DNA of 64,000 bases from assembly GCF_965638725.1 (NCBI RefSeq), contig NC_134949.1:81374017-81438016 (forward strand), given 5' to 3'. The stretch comes from Aptenodytes patagonicus. Its lineage: Eukaryota > Chordata > Aves > Sphenisciformes > Spheniscidae. The position numbers were made by a program, and so were the translations under genes. The notes under the pieces are model-generated. The model was given only the letters and a program-made list of their open reading frames with translations. It was not told the origin of the DNA and made no database searches. Positions 26,701 to 40,275 of the stretch are shown one piece after another (position 1 is the first letter of the stretch; each line of letters opens with the position of its first letter).

Positions 26701-29700
26701 TGTCTCATCAGGTAAAAACCAAAACAAACGAACTTTTTAATTTATTTATTCTGTTTTGTGGTTGGGTTTTTTTGTTTGTTTAGATTTTTGAAGCACTATC
26801 AGGAAGTTGCTGTAAAGCATGATTTAGCACAAAAGACTCCAACTGGAGGACAGAACGATCGACAAAACAGAAAAACTTGCCAGCACTGATGAGTACACCA
26901 CAAAAGCGACAGCCCTCAGCTGGGATATAACAGTGGAACCAACTTGGGGTGGAGGGGGTGGGGAGAGCGGCCGTAGTGCCTCGAAGGCTTATCACATTTT
27001 TATCCCCACTTCTCTGTAATTCTTCAACAAAGAACGTATCAGCTATCCAATGATTTCTCTGTGGCGTACTTTCCAGACCAAGCTTGGTGAATGAGGCATC
27101 TTCGTCAGTTCATCCATCATAGCAAATATTGAGAATAAAATAAACCATACCTCCAACTAGTAAAATAATTTCACAGATTTTGTTTCTCATGCAGGTAAAA
27201 TACTTTCTTCAAGACAAGACAGTATCACAATTTTGCAAAAATATGAAGGATTCACACTGAACTAGAAAATAATTTTATAAGAAAATTGGAAGAAAATACT
27301 CACAATGCAAGTTTAAAACAACTTTCCATTAGCCAAAGGAAAAAAAGTTCTCAAACCAAAATTACACTTTAAACAGTCAAATTCTTAAGACTATTAAGTT
27401 TACTACAGATTAATATAATAAATAACAATTCCAGTTCAAATGAGCAGTTAGGGACTGTTTTTAAAGGATAAGGAAAGATGTGCACAAACTTCAAGAATTT
27501 TGAAAATTATTGCACATTTGATTTTTTTGGAAACACAGTTGGACCTACGCGTTTTGTTTTATTTTATTTTTTTAACCCTCAAAATCACTCACATCCTAGC
27601 ACTATTAATATCAAATCTTCAACAGGCTTACACTAGATGTAGTAACACAAGGAAAAAAAACCAACAACAACAAAAAAACCAAAACAAAAACACACACACA
27701 TCCAGAGTCCCTTGAAAAAGGTGAACAAACTGGTCTTTTTCGTATTGAATATGACTCATTTCTGGTAATCCAAGAGAAAAACAAACCAACCCATAAACAC
27801 AAAACCACCCAACTTAGAATTATTTTACTTATGAATGTTATCATTTACCTACAGGGTAAAGGCTAACCCTTGAGCCTCAGTTAAATTTCTGAGTTATTAG
27901 AACACCAGTGCATTTTCCAAATGGACCTAATAAGAGTCACTACAAGGTTTACAAATTCCTACTCTTCTATTACTCTTAATAGTCCTACTCTATTAATCCA
28001 TGTGTGGACAAGAGGATTCTTGGATTTCCAAAGTGCTAACATTTTAATTAACACTATTACTATGAGTACAAGGAAGAGTTTTATTCACTGCCTTGACAGT
28101 ACAACAAAGGAAAAACATCCGAAATGCTATGACACCTGACGTTTCTGTTACCTTCCACATACTCTTAACTTCCAGAATTCAAGCGAACACATCGGCCACC
28201 TTCCAGAAGCCTGAACTCTTTGACCACGGACAGGGGAAAATGCTTATTATTGAGGAGTTCTGGAGGCATAAACAGTTTTAATAAAACCAAACAAACAAAA
28301 CAAAAAAAAAACCACCACCAAAAAACCCCAAAACATATGAACTATGTTTTTCCTCTGGGAACAGATCGGGGGGAGGGAAGAGTCAGAGGAAAAATATAAA
28401 GGAGCAAATTACATTTTGGTATCATAGAGAAGGAAAACAAACAATTTTTGATTAAGCAAAATTATATAGCTAGTTGATTAAGATTTTCTGTCTCAAATAT
28501 GATTACTTTTCAAATCTGACATCAAGAGCTCACACATGGCCCTCATAAACAGAATTAAAACTATAATCCCATTTCTGCCACACTGATTATATCACGAGGG
28601 AGTAATTCTATTTAGGTAATGTGATCCTGTAACAAGATACCAAAAAAATCTGTACAAATGTTGCCATTTTCCATGTCTGTTTATATTAAAAACATTTTCT
28701 TATTGTTCTCTCTGTATAAATAATGAAGCTCAGAAAGCATTCCATCTTTTAAACTGACATGCTTCTTTCTCCAAATAGTTTATAACATTTTGCAAAGGAA
28801 ACAAAGTATTACTAACTAAACCATCGCCTCTTTTAACCTACACTTTGAATGGTATGTACTTAAAACTGTATTATAAATCAAATGGGAAAAGGTATTACAG
28901 TATTCCCATTCTGTTATAGACTAGTAGGTTTGACTCCATTTCAAAACTGGTGGGGGACTGTGCCAATTACATTAAAATAGAAAGGTCTGTAGCAAGATAA
29001 TCACCAGGAGACAAAAAACCCACCCTATTTTCAAAACTGTCTCACAGGAGAACGTAAGGAGAAACAACGACAAGCTCATTTCTACTTGCAAACACCATCA
29101 CTGTTCAGACCAAGTTCTGTCCATGTGGAGCAAATATCAAGCCTGTTCACACTGTCAATCTCTTGCCATAAATATTTATAAACTACAAGAATATCTAGAG
29201 AGCTTAATGAAGGCTCTTTCTGTCGGCTTCCCTGCCAAATATATAAATAGGAAAAAGTTACTTAATATTTAGGGTTTAGCATTTGTGTACAATCCATTAG
29301 AGATGCAATGCTTTCCCCTTCCAAGCCTTGGACAATTACCACAAAAGAATGACACAGCTTCTTTGTTTAGAGTGCTGTGTATTCTATAACTCTGCAAATG
29401 GTATACTCTGAAACTACAAAAGTGAGGTGTAAGTTGAAAAAATAAAGGTTATTATTAGAGACTGTATTTCTTTCAACTAACACAAATTACCCTCTAGAAG
29501 AGCCATCACTACAAAGCGCTTGGCACAGAAGAAGTAGACGTACTCACTGCATGCTCATCCTAAACCTCATGTCCACACACCAACAGTCACCCTTGGTGAG
29601 CCATAGCGTTTAGGTTCAAGGGCTCAACTTTTAAGCGAGCAATGCCAACTGCTTTATATGAACGTGAACAGACCGTCCCTGAAGTCTGCAAGGCAGCTGC

Positions 29701-32700
29701 ATTCCCCCATGTCTTTCTAAGCAACTTATATCACTTACCAGTAAAAGCCCATCTGTGGGAAATTCCCTACCAACGTAAATTCTGCTTCACTAGCAACAAC
29801 TGCCTTCAAAGTACAAACGGCCCTCACGTGCCATTAAAGAAGCGGGTGACAGCAAAGAATTTCAGCAGCCAGGTGTAGTTTACTAACCAAACCTCTCTCA
29901 GGTGAGCTGGCTGAAGCGTGAGGGCTCCCCAACAGGAGAACTGGGAGAGGAGCTGAGCACGCTCCCAGGCACGGCAGAGACACCAGCTCAGCCAGAAGCG
30001 GGAGCATGCAACAAAACTTTAGTAACAACTGCATTTCTGGTGCCATTCAACAATAACATGTACCCCTCCCCATAGTACAAGGAAGTGGACTCTTCTGAAG
30101 AAGCCACCAGCAAAGCAACCCAAGTATTTAGCATTTCATAGGAGATTAATGAGGTTAAATATGCTGAGGACAAAGAATATAGTGTTTAAGTCTGCAGACT
30201 GGCTGCCAGAGGAAATGAATAGTGACAGATCAGAAACTGAGACCTGTTTCTCCCTGTTTTCTTCCCCTACCCCACTCCCTCAGAAGGAAAAAAAAAAAAT
30301 TATCTTTGCTCTACTTGATTTGAACTAAAAAGTAAATCCCATATTACGTGCACTGCAGCAAATATTTTTGAAGCTGGCATTTTTGAGATGCGACATCATC
30401 ATAAAGGTGGATTACAGATGTCCAAAGGAATCAGATTTCTCCAGCTCCCAAAGCCACAGAGTTTAAAAGGTTCCTATGCTCCAGATCCTGACCTATCTTC
30501 CTGCAAAAAAAAAAAACAAACCTCTACCCATTCTACAGCTTCTAGCCAAATTCCTTACCTAGAACTCAGGGAATGCAGATGTAATCAATTCACTAGGGAA
30601 AAAGGAAACATGAATATGGTTAATGCCCCTCTAACCAGTATTGGTGTGAAACAGGAACAAAGCTTTTCACCTAAATATCTTTATATAACTCCCACTGAAG
30701 GATACAAGAAGCCCATCATCTGCTTACACCTCTGACCGGATATACACAGCTTCACCCATATACCCAGAACTTCCCCATATCTTCAGTGCACCTTGCCAAA
30801 AATGCTACTTCACCTTACCTCCAAGACATAGCAAAAAATTCCATCAAACTTTCTAAGTCCTAATTTTTCAGTTTTAAAGAAAAGCTAAAACAATCTGATG
30901 ATAAGTGAACTATATCACAGAGATGCAATTGCAAAAACTATTAAAGTAATGCTGGATTTTGTAACACCTTAGATCACGCTCATTTTAGACTGTTCTATGG
31001 AGAGATGAAAGAGGAAAATGCATTGGAAATCACGTCAGACAAAGGCACACTGATTTCTGAAGAATCATACAGTGAAAAAACATGACTAGAATATGGTTGA
31101 TTCAAGCTTGGGTGAAAAAATAGACCATGATGATTACAAAAAAAAAAATATTTCCAAGTCTCATTGTCAAAACTTAAGTATTGTACAGTCCTAGGTGAAG
31201 AGACCCTTTGCCTGAAGGCAAAAACATAGCTCCAGCTGGAAATGCCACACTTCATCTCCAACCTCAGTGCTTCAGAAGTAAAAAGCCTATTCCTTGTCCC
31301 CTTCTCTGACTTCTAGTAGAAAAATACGTGCAAACACCTCCAGTTACAGCTTAGCAAGTCTTGAACATTAAGCTCTTCTAAACTACACGCAAACAAGTCT
31401 ATCTAAAAAGATACAAAAAAGCAAAGATGATCTGTTTATCAAAAACAAGTAACAACCGATTAAAACCAGTCAGAACAGTAACAATAGTAAAACAATAACA
31501 ACAGATTAAAACAAACCCTCTTCTGAACGCGTAAGAGGGAAGCAGTAGTTTTAAAATGCCCATTACCAAACAGGCATTTTCATTTCTTCACTGACTGACC
31601 TTAAGCACAGAGGTCTGCAACGTTCAGTATGTCTGCACAAACATAATTTACAAGATTCCTATTCAAACAAGAGCTTTATGCACTGTCTGCGTGATCAGGG
31701 TTTAAAACCAAAACAAAACAGCAATTGCACACTGACTGGAGAGTTGCTTCTGGAAGAAAAGTAAGCCATGAATACTTGTGGAGAAAGAATTCTCTCTTTA
31801 TCACTTATTAAAAAGTTGAAACCTCAGTTTCACACTTATCTGTAGCTTCCTGACAGATGTGATGCCACTGCTATTGCCTCTTTGCAACTGTCAATTATCT
31901 AACAAGATCCTGATTGGTTTCACAGCTGTCATGAAGAACACAGCAAAGCTGCCATGAAGGAGCTCTAACCCACTCCTCCGTATGTACCCTCAGGGAGAGG
32001 CTTCAAGAAGCACTGTTGATGGTCAGAGAGGAGAAAGCCAAATCCCCCAAATCAAACCAGGGGCTGAGAGACGAGAACAGAGACCGGACTGTGATGAGGG
32101 TCAAGAGGTTCCAGGAAAGTGATTCCTTTCTTCCATCAGCCAGAATATGAAAAAAAAAAACCCAACCCCAAACCACAGAACCTCCACAGCAAGCTGTCAT
32201 GACAGTAACCTCCTGCCTCTTAGAAATCCAAATACGTGCCCTGAAAACGTCAGTAGGATCTGGTTTATCACAGTCCTTGGACCACTTTGAAAGATGGATG
32301 CCTTGCCCTGTGCATCCATTTCTGGCTAGTAACAGCCTGGTACTTCTTCAAGTCCTTATTAGTTTACAGGGCACTGCACTTCCAGGTTACCAATTTTGTT
32401 CCTTTCCAGATCGGTAAACTAGTCTACCATAGTTTCCTCAGTCTAATGATCACAGTTCAGTTGTTGTAAACCTCTGTCCATTTGGGTTTTTTAAGTCAAT
32501 GAGAACAGGGAGGCTAGTTCTGTAAGCAGAGAGGATGCTGCAATCCACAAATACACACTGTTACATTTTCTGAGTTTCAGTCTCCAGCACTGTTGGCTTG
32601 GCATCCTTCACAGCACTGAATTCACAAACCAAACACTGAACTTTGTAAGTTCACCTCTACTTTCACGTATAAAGGTATTCATACTCATGCTGGCACTGCC

Positions 32701-34615
32701 TCTGCCTCATTAAGGAACTGCTGACACCTCTTCTGAACTCAATACCTCTTATTCAAACCAATTCTATTTGCATAGATGTTGTTTATTAGGGAGGATGCAT
32801 GCATTAAAATTTGATTTTTGTTTTTTCAGAGTTCAGCTGTTCCTGCTGTTTATCTTTATCTAAGGTAACAATTAGCCAGTAGGAAAATTACTATCGTGTC
32901 ACAAACAGAAGATTATGACTTCAGGTAGGTGATCAAACAGGAGGAGACCATGAACACAGAAGAAACAAAAACGCTGTTCAGATACAAATGTCCTTGGCAA
33001 TAGACAAAGATGAGAGATGAGAAAAGAAATGACAGTCAGGATGGTTTATAAACTGAATGTTTCTTTGAAGTGTCTTATTAAGCATCATCAAGTATACAAA
33101 AATTTGCAAAAGCACACATCACTATTTCAAGATTAATTTGAAGAAGTTACAGTGACAATATTATATGACATTACATATGACAGCGATTTCTGTGCTGTCA
33201 TTTGAACTAAGTTGAACAGCAAGTTAGAGCCAAATGAATGGTTTATTAAGAACAGGTATGATCATTATTTAATAAAATGAACTAATCGGGAAACACTTTC
33301 TCTCGATACTACAGACCCAACTTAACTTTTGAAAATTGGGGTTTAACCACCACAATAGGAGTATGAAATGTTACACAGCCCATTTAAATAAGTATACTTG
33401 TATCTTTTGCAAACAGGATACAATATGGCAAACAGATGCATAGAAAAAAAAAAAAGGGTATGGAGGAGAGGAAAATTTTTGTTTTCCAGAACACTGAGCC
33501 ACTGGAGACTGAGTAGTTACTTCAACCTAAACCACCTTTACTCTAGCTTTAATCGAAACACACTTGTGTTGATGGAATTTTCTAAATCAAAGTGTGGTTG
33601 ATTAACTGTTAGCAATTAACCTCTTCCCCCACCTAGTGTGAAAGAATACAAGTAAACAGCAAAACGATGGATGCAAACACCACAGGTGATTTCTTCCCAG
33701 AAAGACTGAACACAGAGAAATAGTTACTGTAGTTAAGTTCACAGCGTTAAGAAAAAAAAAATCCTCGGTTTTCTTACCAGTTGTGCTCTGTAAGACAAGA
33801 AATTTTGTTGGAGAGGGGAAGTGGAATAAAAATTCTCAGCTACTCTAAGTGACATCCCCTTGTAAGGCACTCGACTGCTGATTTAAAGCTGTATGAACAG
33901 CCGTGGCAGTTCACCAGTGAAACACAAACTTCTCTCAAGTCCCAGCGCAGAGCCTGCACAGCTGAGAGCAGCATTCGTTCCTCTTCTCGCCAGCTCCGCA
34001 CGCTCACTTCGCTGCGAGGAGGCTTTCAGGGAAACACTAATTCCCAGGCGCTTTCCAACACCACCACCACCCCACCCCCCCCCCACCCCCCCCCGCTGAA
34101 TAGGTGAGGCTCTGCGCTCCCCCCCGCACCCGGCAGGACAAAACCCCGCTCTCCGGGGGGAAACGAGAGGAGCCCGGCGATAGTAACAGCGGTGTCGGCC
34201 TGACACCGGCGCGGCCGAGCTGCTGCCCCGAGAGCTGCCTGCCGCCCACGGCCAGCTTGGGGGTGCGGGAGAGAGATGGGGGGGCGTGTGCTGTTTTGGG
34301 GGGCTTGTTTTTGTTTTTTTTGTTAGAAACAAACTTGAAAACAACAATGGGGCGGCGAGAGAAGCGGCCGGTGCCCGCCTGGCAGGGCGGGCTGCTCCCA
34401 AGCGCGGCTCGGGGCGCCGGACCGGGCCGGGCCGGCGGGGAAGTTGGTCGGGAGCCGGGGAGGCCGTGGCGGCGGCTGGGCGAGAGCGCTGCCCCCGCGC
34501 CGGGCCCCGCGCCCTGCCGGCAGCCAGGCCTCTCCCCTCCCGCACGCCCAAACATGGCCCCTCGCCACCAACCCTGCAACTTTTCCCCCTGCCCCCCCGC
34601 CGCCGCCCCGCTCAC
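23744..34615 (-). other. LRP6: LRP6 intron 1, part nearest exon 1
   Basis: About 10.9 kb with no gene I can support. It contains short A-rich and CA-rich tracts (27650-27700, 28285-28330) and many small frames without recognisable domains. With 17365-23743 it makes an intron of 17,251 bp. Confidence 0.65.
34066..34095. repeat. C-rich low-complexity tract
   Basis: Plus strand is almost pure C with a few A (CACCACCCCACCCC-like), at the edge of the LRP6 CpG island in intron 1. The minus strand is G-rich and could form a quadruplex. Confidence 0.7.
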
Positions 34616-34670
34616 CTCTCATCAGGGAACAAAAACTGCAGGCAAGTAGGCTGCGCAGGACGGCCCCCAT
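34616..34670 (-). CDS. LRP6: LRP6 exon 1, signal peptide
   Basis: The minus-strand ATG at 34670-34668 begins MGAVLRSLLACSFCSLMR, which I recognise as the LRP6 signal peptide; from memory the human protein starts with the same 14 residues and differs at two or three of the next four. The coding part is 55 nt and ends with a phase-1 G before a GTGAGC donor at 34615-34610. Joined to exon 2 it gives ...[16 protein letters not shown], as expected. The hydrophobic stretch targets LRP6 to the ER. The exon sits in a strong CpG island, and the 5' UTR and transcription start lie upstream (higher coordinates) but cannot be placed exactly. Confidence 0.96.
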
Positions 34671-35630
34671 CTTCCTTCCCTCCTCGCTCTCACCGGCGGG
34701 GAGGCGGCGGCGGGGAGCAGCACCTCCGCTGCCAGTTCATGCTTCCAGGCGGGCGGGGGAGGTGGCGGGGAAGGGGGGGGGGAAGGCGGGGAAGGGCGGC
34801 CGCGGAGACTCCCCCTCGCCGGTCCCTAGCAGGCCACTTGCCCCGCCACGCCGCCGCGGGAGCGGGCGCTACCCTCCATGCCGGCCGCCGCCGTCTCACC
34901 GCAACCGCCGCGGCCGTTCCCCCATCCACCCCTCCGCTCGCTCGCCCGGCCTCCACCTCCGCCGGGCGCGCACAGGCGCAGGGATACAGTCCTCCTCCTC
35001 CTCCTCCCCCGGCCCGGCCTCGCCTCCGCCTCCCGGCGCCGCGCCCGGACGGCTCCTGGCTCCCGGTGCAGCGCCCGCCCCCCCAGCACCTCTCCCGTCA
35101 GGCAGGGAGCGGGCGGGCGGAGGGGCGGGGACGCCCGCGCGCGCGGCAGCCTCTCACACACGGACAGTCTCATGCACAAACGCCCGGCCGCCCCGCGGCT
35201 GACAAAAGCCCGGCGGGGTCCGCACCCCGGTGGGGCCAGGGCCGCTGGCAGGGGAGAGGGCGGGCGGGGTCGCGGCGCCCCCGGAGGTGCCCGCCCGCGG
35301 GCAGGGTGAGGGGACGCGGCGGGGGGCGGCCGCCGCTGTCGCATTCCAGCGGGACTACTTGCCGTCCCTCACCCCCTCCGCCGCCTGCGATGTGATCCGC
35401 GGAGCAACACCGGACCGGGAGGGACGGGACTACTTTCTGCCACAGAGCAGGAGCGGCGGCGCCGGCAGCAGCACAAAGGCGGCGGCCGCTCCTCCGCTAG
35501 GTGAAGGTGGCCGCGGCTCGGCCGGGCAGCGCGGGGCATCTCAGGGACACCGGTTCCTTCCTCCTGCCTTGAGGGTTGCCCGCCCGCGCTTCGGGAGGGG
35601 CACGCTGGCACCTCCGAGGCGAAGGCTGTG

Positions 35631-35676
35631 GGGCCGGGCCGGGCCGGGCCGGGCCGGGTTGGGTTGGGTTGGGTTG
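35631..35676. repeat. GGGCC / GGGTT pentamer array
   Basis: About five GGGCC units pass directly into about four GGGTT units. Every unit supplies a run of three G on the plus strand, so it has strong G-quadruplex potential about 1 kb upstream of the LRP6 start codon. Confidence 0.9.
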
Positions 35677-38273
35677 CGGCGGCCCTTCGGCCTTTCCCTA
35701 GGGCCAGCTGCGGGGTCACGCCGGCGTTTAAATATTTATCGGCTTGCACTGCCCCGCCGATTGAATTAGAAACAAAACTGGGGGGAATGGGCTGTAGTAT
35801 TAGAGTATCGCTCTGGGGGGAAAAAAAAATTAAGCAATATGGTAAAATTAAGTTACAATTAATACCCCCAGTGTGGAGATTCAAGAGCAGTAATCTTGAT
35901 CTTTCCCAGAGCAGACCTCACAGGCATTCCTTACCAGTAGGAGTTGCTGCTTGGGTGATGTAATGGGGTGTGTTTTATTTCCCAGCAATTTTTGGGGGTG
36001 GTTTGGGTTTTTGTCCCCCTTGCTAAACTAAATGTAGTAGGCTGCTGCTTGGAGCAATAGTTAGCAATAAAATGAGTGGCCAATGTGCTGTGTTTAAATG
36101 TAACTTACCCTTTTCCCCTATTGCATGCATGTAAACACACCCTTTTCGTTCTGAAGAAGCTAAAAAGTTACAATTTTGTAGTACAGCCTCACTTAAAAAA
36201 AGCTTCCCTCCTCACCTACTTTGTTCATTCCTAATAAACAATACAAAATGCAGCTTTCTTGCATTTCTTCTAGATTAGAAAATCTACTTCAGGATTTCTA
36301 CAAGGAACATCAAGTCTAAATGTCTACATCACATTCTCCCTCCCTCATAGAGGATGACAGCTGGTTAGTAGGATAATGATATGAGGCAGAACAACTTACA
36401 GCAAAATTTTATATCCTTGCATTCAGAAGTCTGTATTATTTTCAGGATTATTAGAAACTTACAGAAACATTTAACTTTTAATTTCATATCTGTTGAACAT
36501 ATATTTTCATAGCTTTTCTTGGGATTACAGTAGGAGATAACATCTGGGCCAGATTAAAGGCCTGGGCATTGTAAACTGACTCTTAACATCAGGCTCCTGG
36601 AGTCATATGATAATATCAGACTCTCAGCTTTTACTGGGGAAAAACAACAAAAACCCAGAGCTTTTTACAAAAAGAAGTATATTTCCAACCTTCAAGGTTG
36701 CAGAAAAACATTTTGAAAATGTAAACAGTGCGACTCAACAGCAATACTTGCCCGAGGCCAGGTCTACGTTACAAAACGTCCTTGACTCTCAGCCGGATGA
36801 AATAGCCTCCTCTGTTACTGCACTGTCAGCTGGGAGGATTAGCAAACTCGAGCAAGATCCACATGGATAATGGAGGGGAAGGACTTCCCATGCAAAAATG
36901 TACCTAGGCAGTAGATAACCCGCATCTAACCCTTGTTGTCACCACTAGATTTTGCAGGAGCCGGCAGAAGGAACACACCGTTACATTTATTTTCACTATT
37001 TAATTGGAATCGGAGAAGAAAAAGAGGTTTGCGGGTTTATTTTCCTTATACTGTATACTCATAATGTTGCACAATCTGTGATTAACCTCTTATGAAGTAT
37101 GGGAGATCTGTAATGAATTCTTCATATCTTAATCGCACAGTGCACAGGTAAGGAAAACCTCAAGCCTGAAGCCCTGCATCACAGAACGCATTTGTTACAT
37201 GCCGTTCCCTCTCGCATCTCATCTGTTTTGCTGGAAACACTCTGGTGTTTTGACTATCTCCCTTGGGAGCCTGATCCCCTGCCTGGTTGCTCTTGCTCTC
37301 AAAGATGTCTTCCCTGCTGTCCAGGCTGACTGGTTTTATTTTTAGCTTTTGAACATTATATGCTGTCACCCCTCACACTGGTGCATAATTTGAGCCCTTT
37401 CCTTTCCTGCTAGGATTTCCTCTGAGCCATTTAATGATTATTGGCTTCACCTCCCTCAGCCTAGCCCCTTTCCCCCACAGCCTGCATATTCCAGCCCAGG
37501 TAGCCTTTTTTGAACCCATTTTTCCATCAATACTTAGGATTCAAGACCAAGCCTGTGTCATTAACTGTTTCTTAGCTTTACTTCTAATTCATACACGTAG
37601 AATTAACTCCATGGCAGGGGTTTTTACAAAGTAAAGTAGAAAGCAAGATTACCGCACACAGAAAAGCCTCTGACAGGCAAGGTTTCTCTGAGATGATTAT
37701 GTTCCTTTATTTGAGCTTAAAGTCAAAGCAAATGGGAGCGAAGAGGAAATGTGTCTTTTATTTTAGTAAGAGGCTCCCCTTGTTGGATACAGTTATTTTC
37801 ATTAACTTTAGAAAGACAAACCTCGGTTTGCCGGCTCAAATCCAGTCTGAGGCTCCAACTGCTGAGAAACCTGCACAGCCTTACCCTTACCTCCGGACTT
37901 AGATGGTGGCTCAATGATACAAGAGCTTTCAAAGGTTTTGTTTTTAATACTCGGCTTAGTTCCCTGGTTTGGTTGGCGGCCCAGCCTCACAAGAAGTTGT
38001 GTCAGCACACAGGAGAGCAAGGGATGGCAGCTGGAGCTCCTGAAACCAGCAGCAACTGCCACAGGCACTCTCTCTTTGAACTGTGCCCTGAGCTCCAGTG
38101 GAGTCAATGGGATCTTTTGTAGGACAGGGACCGAAGTCCCTAATGAGCAAAAGCTTTTAGGAGAAGATGGCTGCTCAGCAAATGAATTTGTGGCTGCCCA
38201 CATCACAGAAACCACTATCATAATTAGCTCTCTTGCTGAATGTCTCAACAAGAATTAATGGGCATGGTGTGGT

Positions 38274-38337
38274 GAAATCCTGGTCCCTCTGAAGTCAACG
38301 GCAAAACTCTCACCGACTTCAAAAGGCCCAAGGTTTC
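38274..38337. repeat. Imperfect 64-bp palindrome, likely ancient repeat relic
   Basis: The arms GAAATCCTGGTCCCTCTGAA... and ...GACTTCAAAAGGCCCAAG... are inverted copies of each other with several mismatches, around a short spacer. The GAAATCCTGG...GAAGTCAA...GACTTC pattern resembles an old dispersed repeat I remember from reptile and bird genomes, but I cannot name the family. Confidence 0.5.
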
Positions 38338-40160
38338 ATACTGAAACTCTAGCTCAAGTCCTCTCTTGCCCCCAGCAGGAAGATCTGCAGCACCGTAGCT
38401 TAGGAAATGGGACGTGAAGTAATGATGACTTCACCAATGGTGCCTGTTACAACCATTTCGCAGATAAAATAGGACACCCTGACTTGTGGCATCATCACCT
38501 TGCCACTTTGCCTAGGTCATACAGTTTATAAAGAAAAATGCTTCATCCAACTCTTCCCCAAAACAAGGTCAGCTCTAATAAATGTGATAGATATGCCTGA
38601 CAAGGTTTATCCTGTTCCGAGAGTGCATTGGGTTCATCATGGCGTTCCTCCTTCAATGAATAGAGTACAACATCCTCTGTTCCTTCCTAAAGTTCAATAA
38701 CAAGCAGACATATTTTTTCCCCTGCTTTTACTCCCATACCGTATGAACTGTAGCTTTTCAACAGGACATACGCAGCTTGCGAGCAGATTTCCTTGGACTG
38801 ATAGTCATGTCTCTAGTCCAGAAATTTTCTCCAGGCCATGAGAGGTCATTTGTCTTTGCGGTTACTGTCTGCAGGGTTCCCCCCACAGTCTGTCAAACCA
38901 CAGCAAAAACTAGCACTCCCGCTACTTCTGTGTCAGTTTTCCCATCAAACATCGCATCAAGTTCCTTTTTGATCACATACAGAGTTGCCTCTTCTCCTTG
39001 TGTTTCAGTACTACCTTATTTTTCCCCCCGTTAAGTATAATACCCATTCTTTCTTTCCCATCTCCTCTACCAGAAGAGGTTGCTTGGTGCCCAGGATGAG
39101 AACTGCGTTTCTTTGTGGCTAAAGAAAAATCCTTACAGCAAAAATTTCACAGAGGAGAAGGTGCTCAAGTTCAGCAGCCCATACAGGCAAGCTAGTCTAA
39201 CAGGAATCTGGTGATATCCCCAAGGGGAAATATGAAATAAGATGACCTGAAAGGCTTGGGCATTTTCTTTATGCCTTTGGAGGAGCGTTTGGACTCCTGC
39301 TGATGGTGCATCCAAGGTCAGGCTGTCTACCTACTACCTCTTTTCTCCTCTTCCATCTCCCAGGGAGTTGAAAACAGCACCGCCTCAGGATACGCTTCTT
39401 CAGCGGTCGCATTTTCAGTGTGAACCATGCAGGATTCTGATTTTAATTTGGCACGGCCCACCAGACCACAGGGCAAGTCCAAGACTTTCCTTATGAATAT
39501 TTAGTCGTGGCTACATTTCAAAGCCAAATTATAAAAATGGCATTTAAGAAAGTTACAGTTCTAAAATTTGTAAAGTACTTTAATGCTAGGTCGATACAGC
39601 AAAAACATCCTTTCAAAAGAGCTCACATTTCAGGCTGACAGACACCAAAACACTATTTTGTTTTAGTTTGCTCAAATTTTCAAAACCAGGCAGCATCTGG
39701 GCTCTATTAACCATAACGTGCGTGCCTTTTAAGCAACAACAATTTAAGAATATTTCCTTTTCAAACCCCTTTCATGGAGTTCAGCGTTTTGCAATATGCA
39801 TCCATAATATTTAACAATTCTGCTTTGCACTGCAGCCTTTGAAGTTTAAAAATTAATTACTGGTAAAGCATTGTACATTTGCTCTCCCTCTTTTAGACAC
39901 AGGGATTAATGACTAGAATTTATGCCTATGGTCGAGAAAGGTAAGTCACTGTGTCATAGTAATTAGCAATCTTTCCTACAACAATTTTCAATCTTTATGT
40001 AAGTAAAGTACACGGTGTGACACACCATCTGTGTGTAGGAAAGAGCTCATTTGCAACTTGAAATAGCCACTTCTGGGCTGAAGTGCTGTACCATGGAAGT
40101 GCAGTTTATGGCAAGTAAAGAGACTCATTGCTCTCCAGTTCAACCTCTGGAAGAAAGATT

Positions 40161-40275
40161 CATATTTATATTTCATATTTATATTTTGTATTTGTGGTTA
40201 TATCCATGTTCATGTTCATATTTTATTTATACTTATGCTTTATATTTATATTTATATTATTTATATTCATATACA
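40161..40275. repeat. AT-rich low-complexity (CATATTTATATTT units)
   Basis: Irregular units of TTTATATTT, TTCATATT and TTATTTATA fill about 115 bp, giving spurious Tyr/Phe/Ile-rich frames. Confidence 0.8.

Larger units (their letters stand above)
34100..35700. promoter_or_regulatory. LRP6: CpG island, LRP6 promoter
   Basis: Very GC- and CpG-rich sequence spans LRP6 exon 1 and about 1 kb upstream of it. A GC box (GGGGCGGGG, 35122-35130) and many CCGCC/GGCGG repeats are present, with no obvious TATA box. Long open frames on both strands here are by-products of GC richness. A GGGCC/GGGTT pentamer array lies at the far edge (35631-35676). The island may also start a divergent plus-strand transcript, which sequence alone cannot show. 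Confidence 0.85.

Noticed and set aside
34037..35395. Several long Pro/Arg/Gly-rich open frames on both strands in the LRP6 CpG island (for example 34286-35395 plus).
   Set aside because: High GC content suppresses stop codons in all frames; the peptides are low-complexity, and the only true coding part is the 55-nt LRP6 exon 1.
36607..36870. 87-codon frame with a protein-like composition.
   Set aside because: No homologue known to me, no promoter or splice signal that decides for it; kept as chance.
37751..38258. Three overlapping frames of 114-147 codons on both strands.
   Set aside because: No known domain, mutual overlap and no splice context; they include the repeat near 38274.
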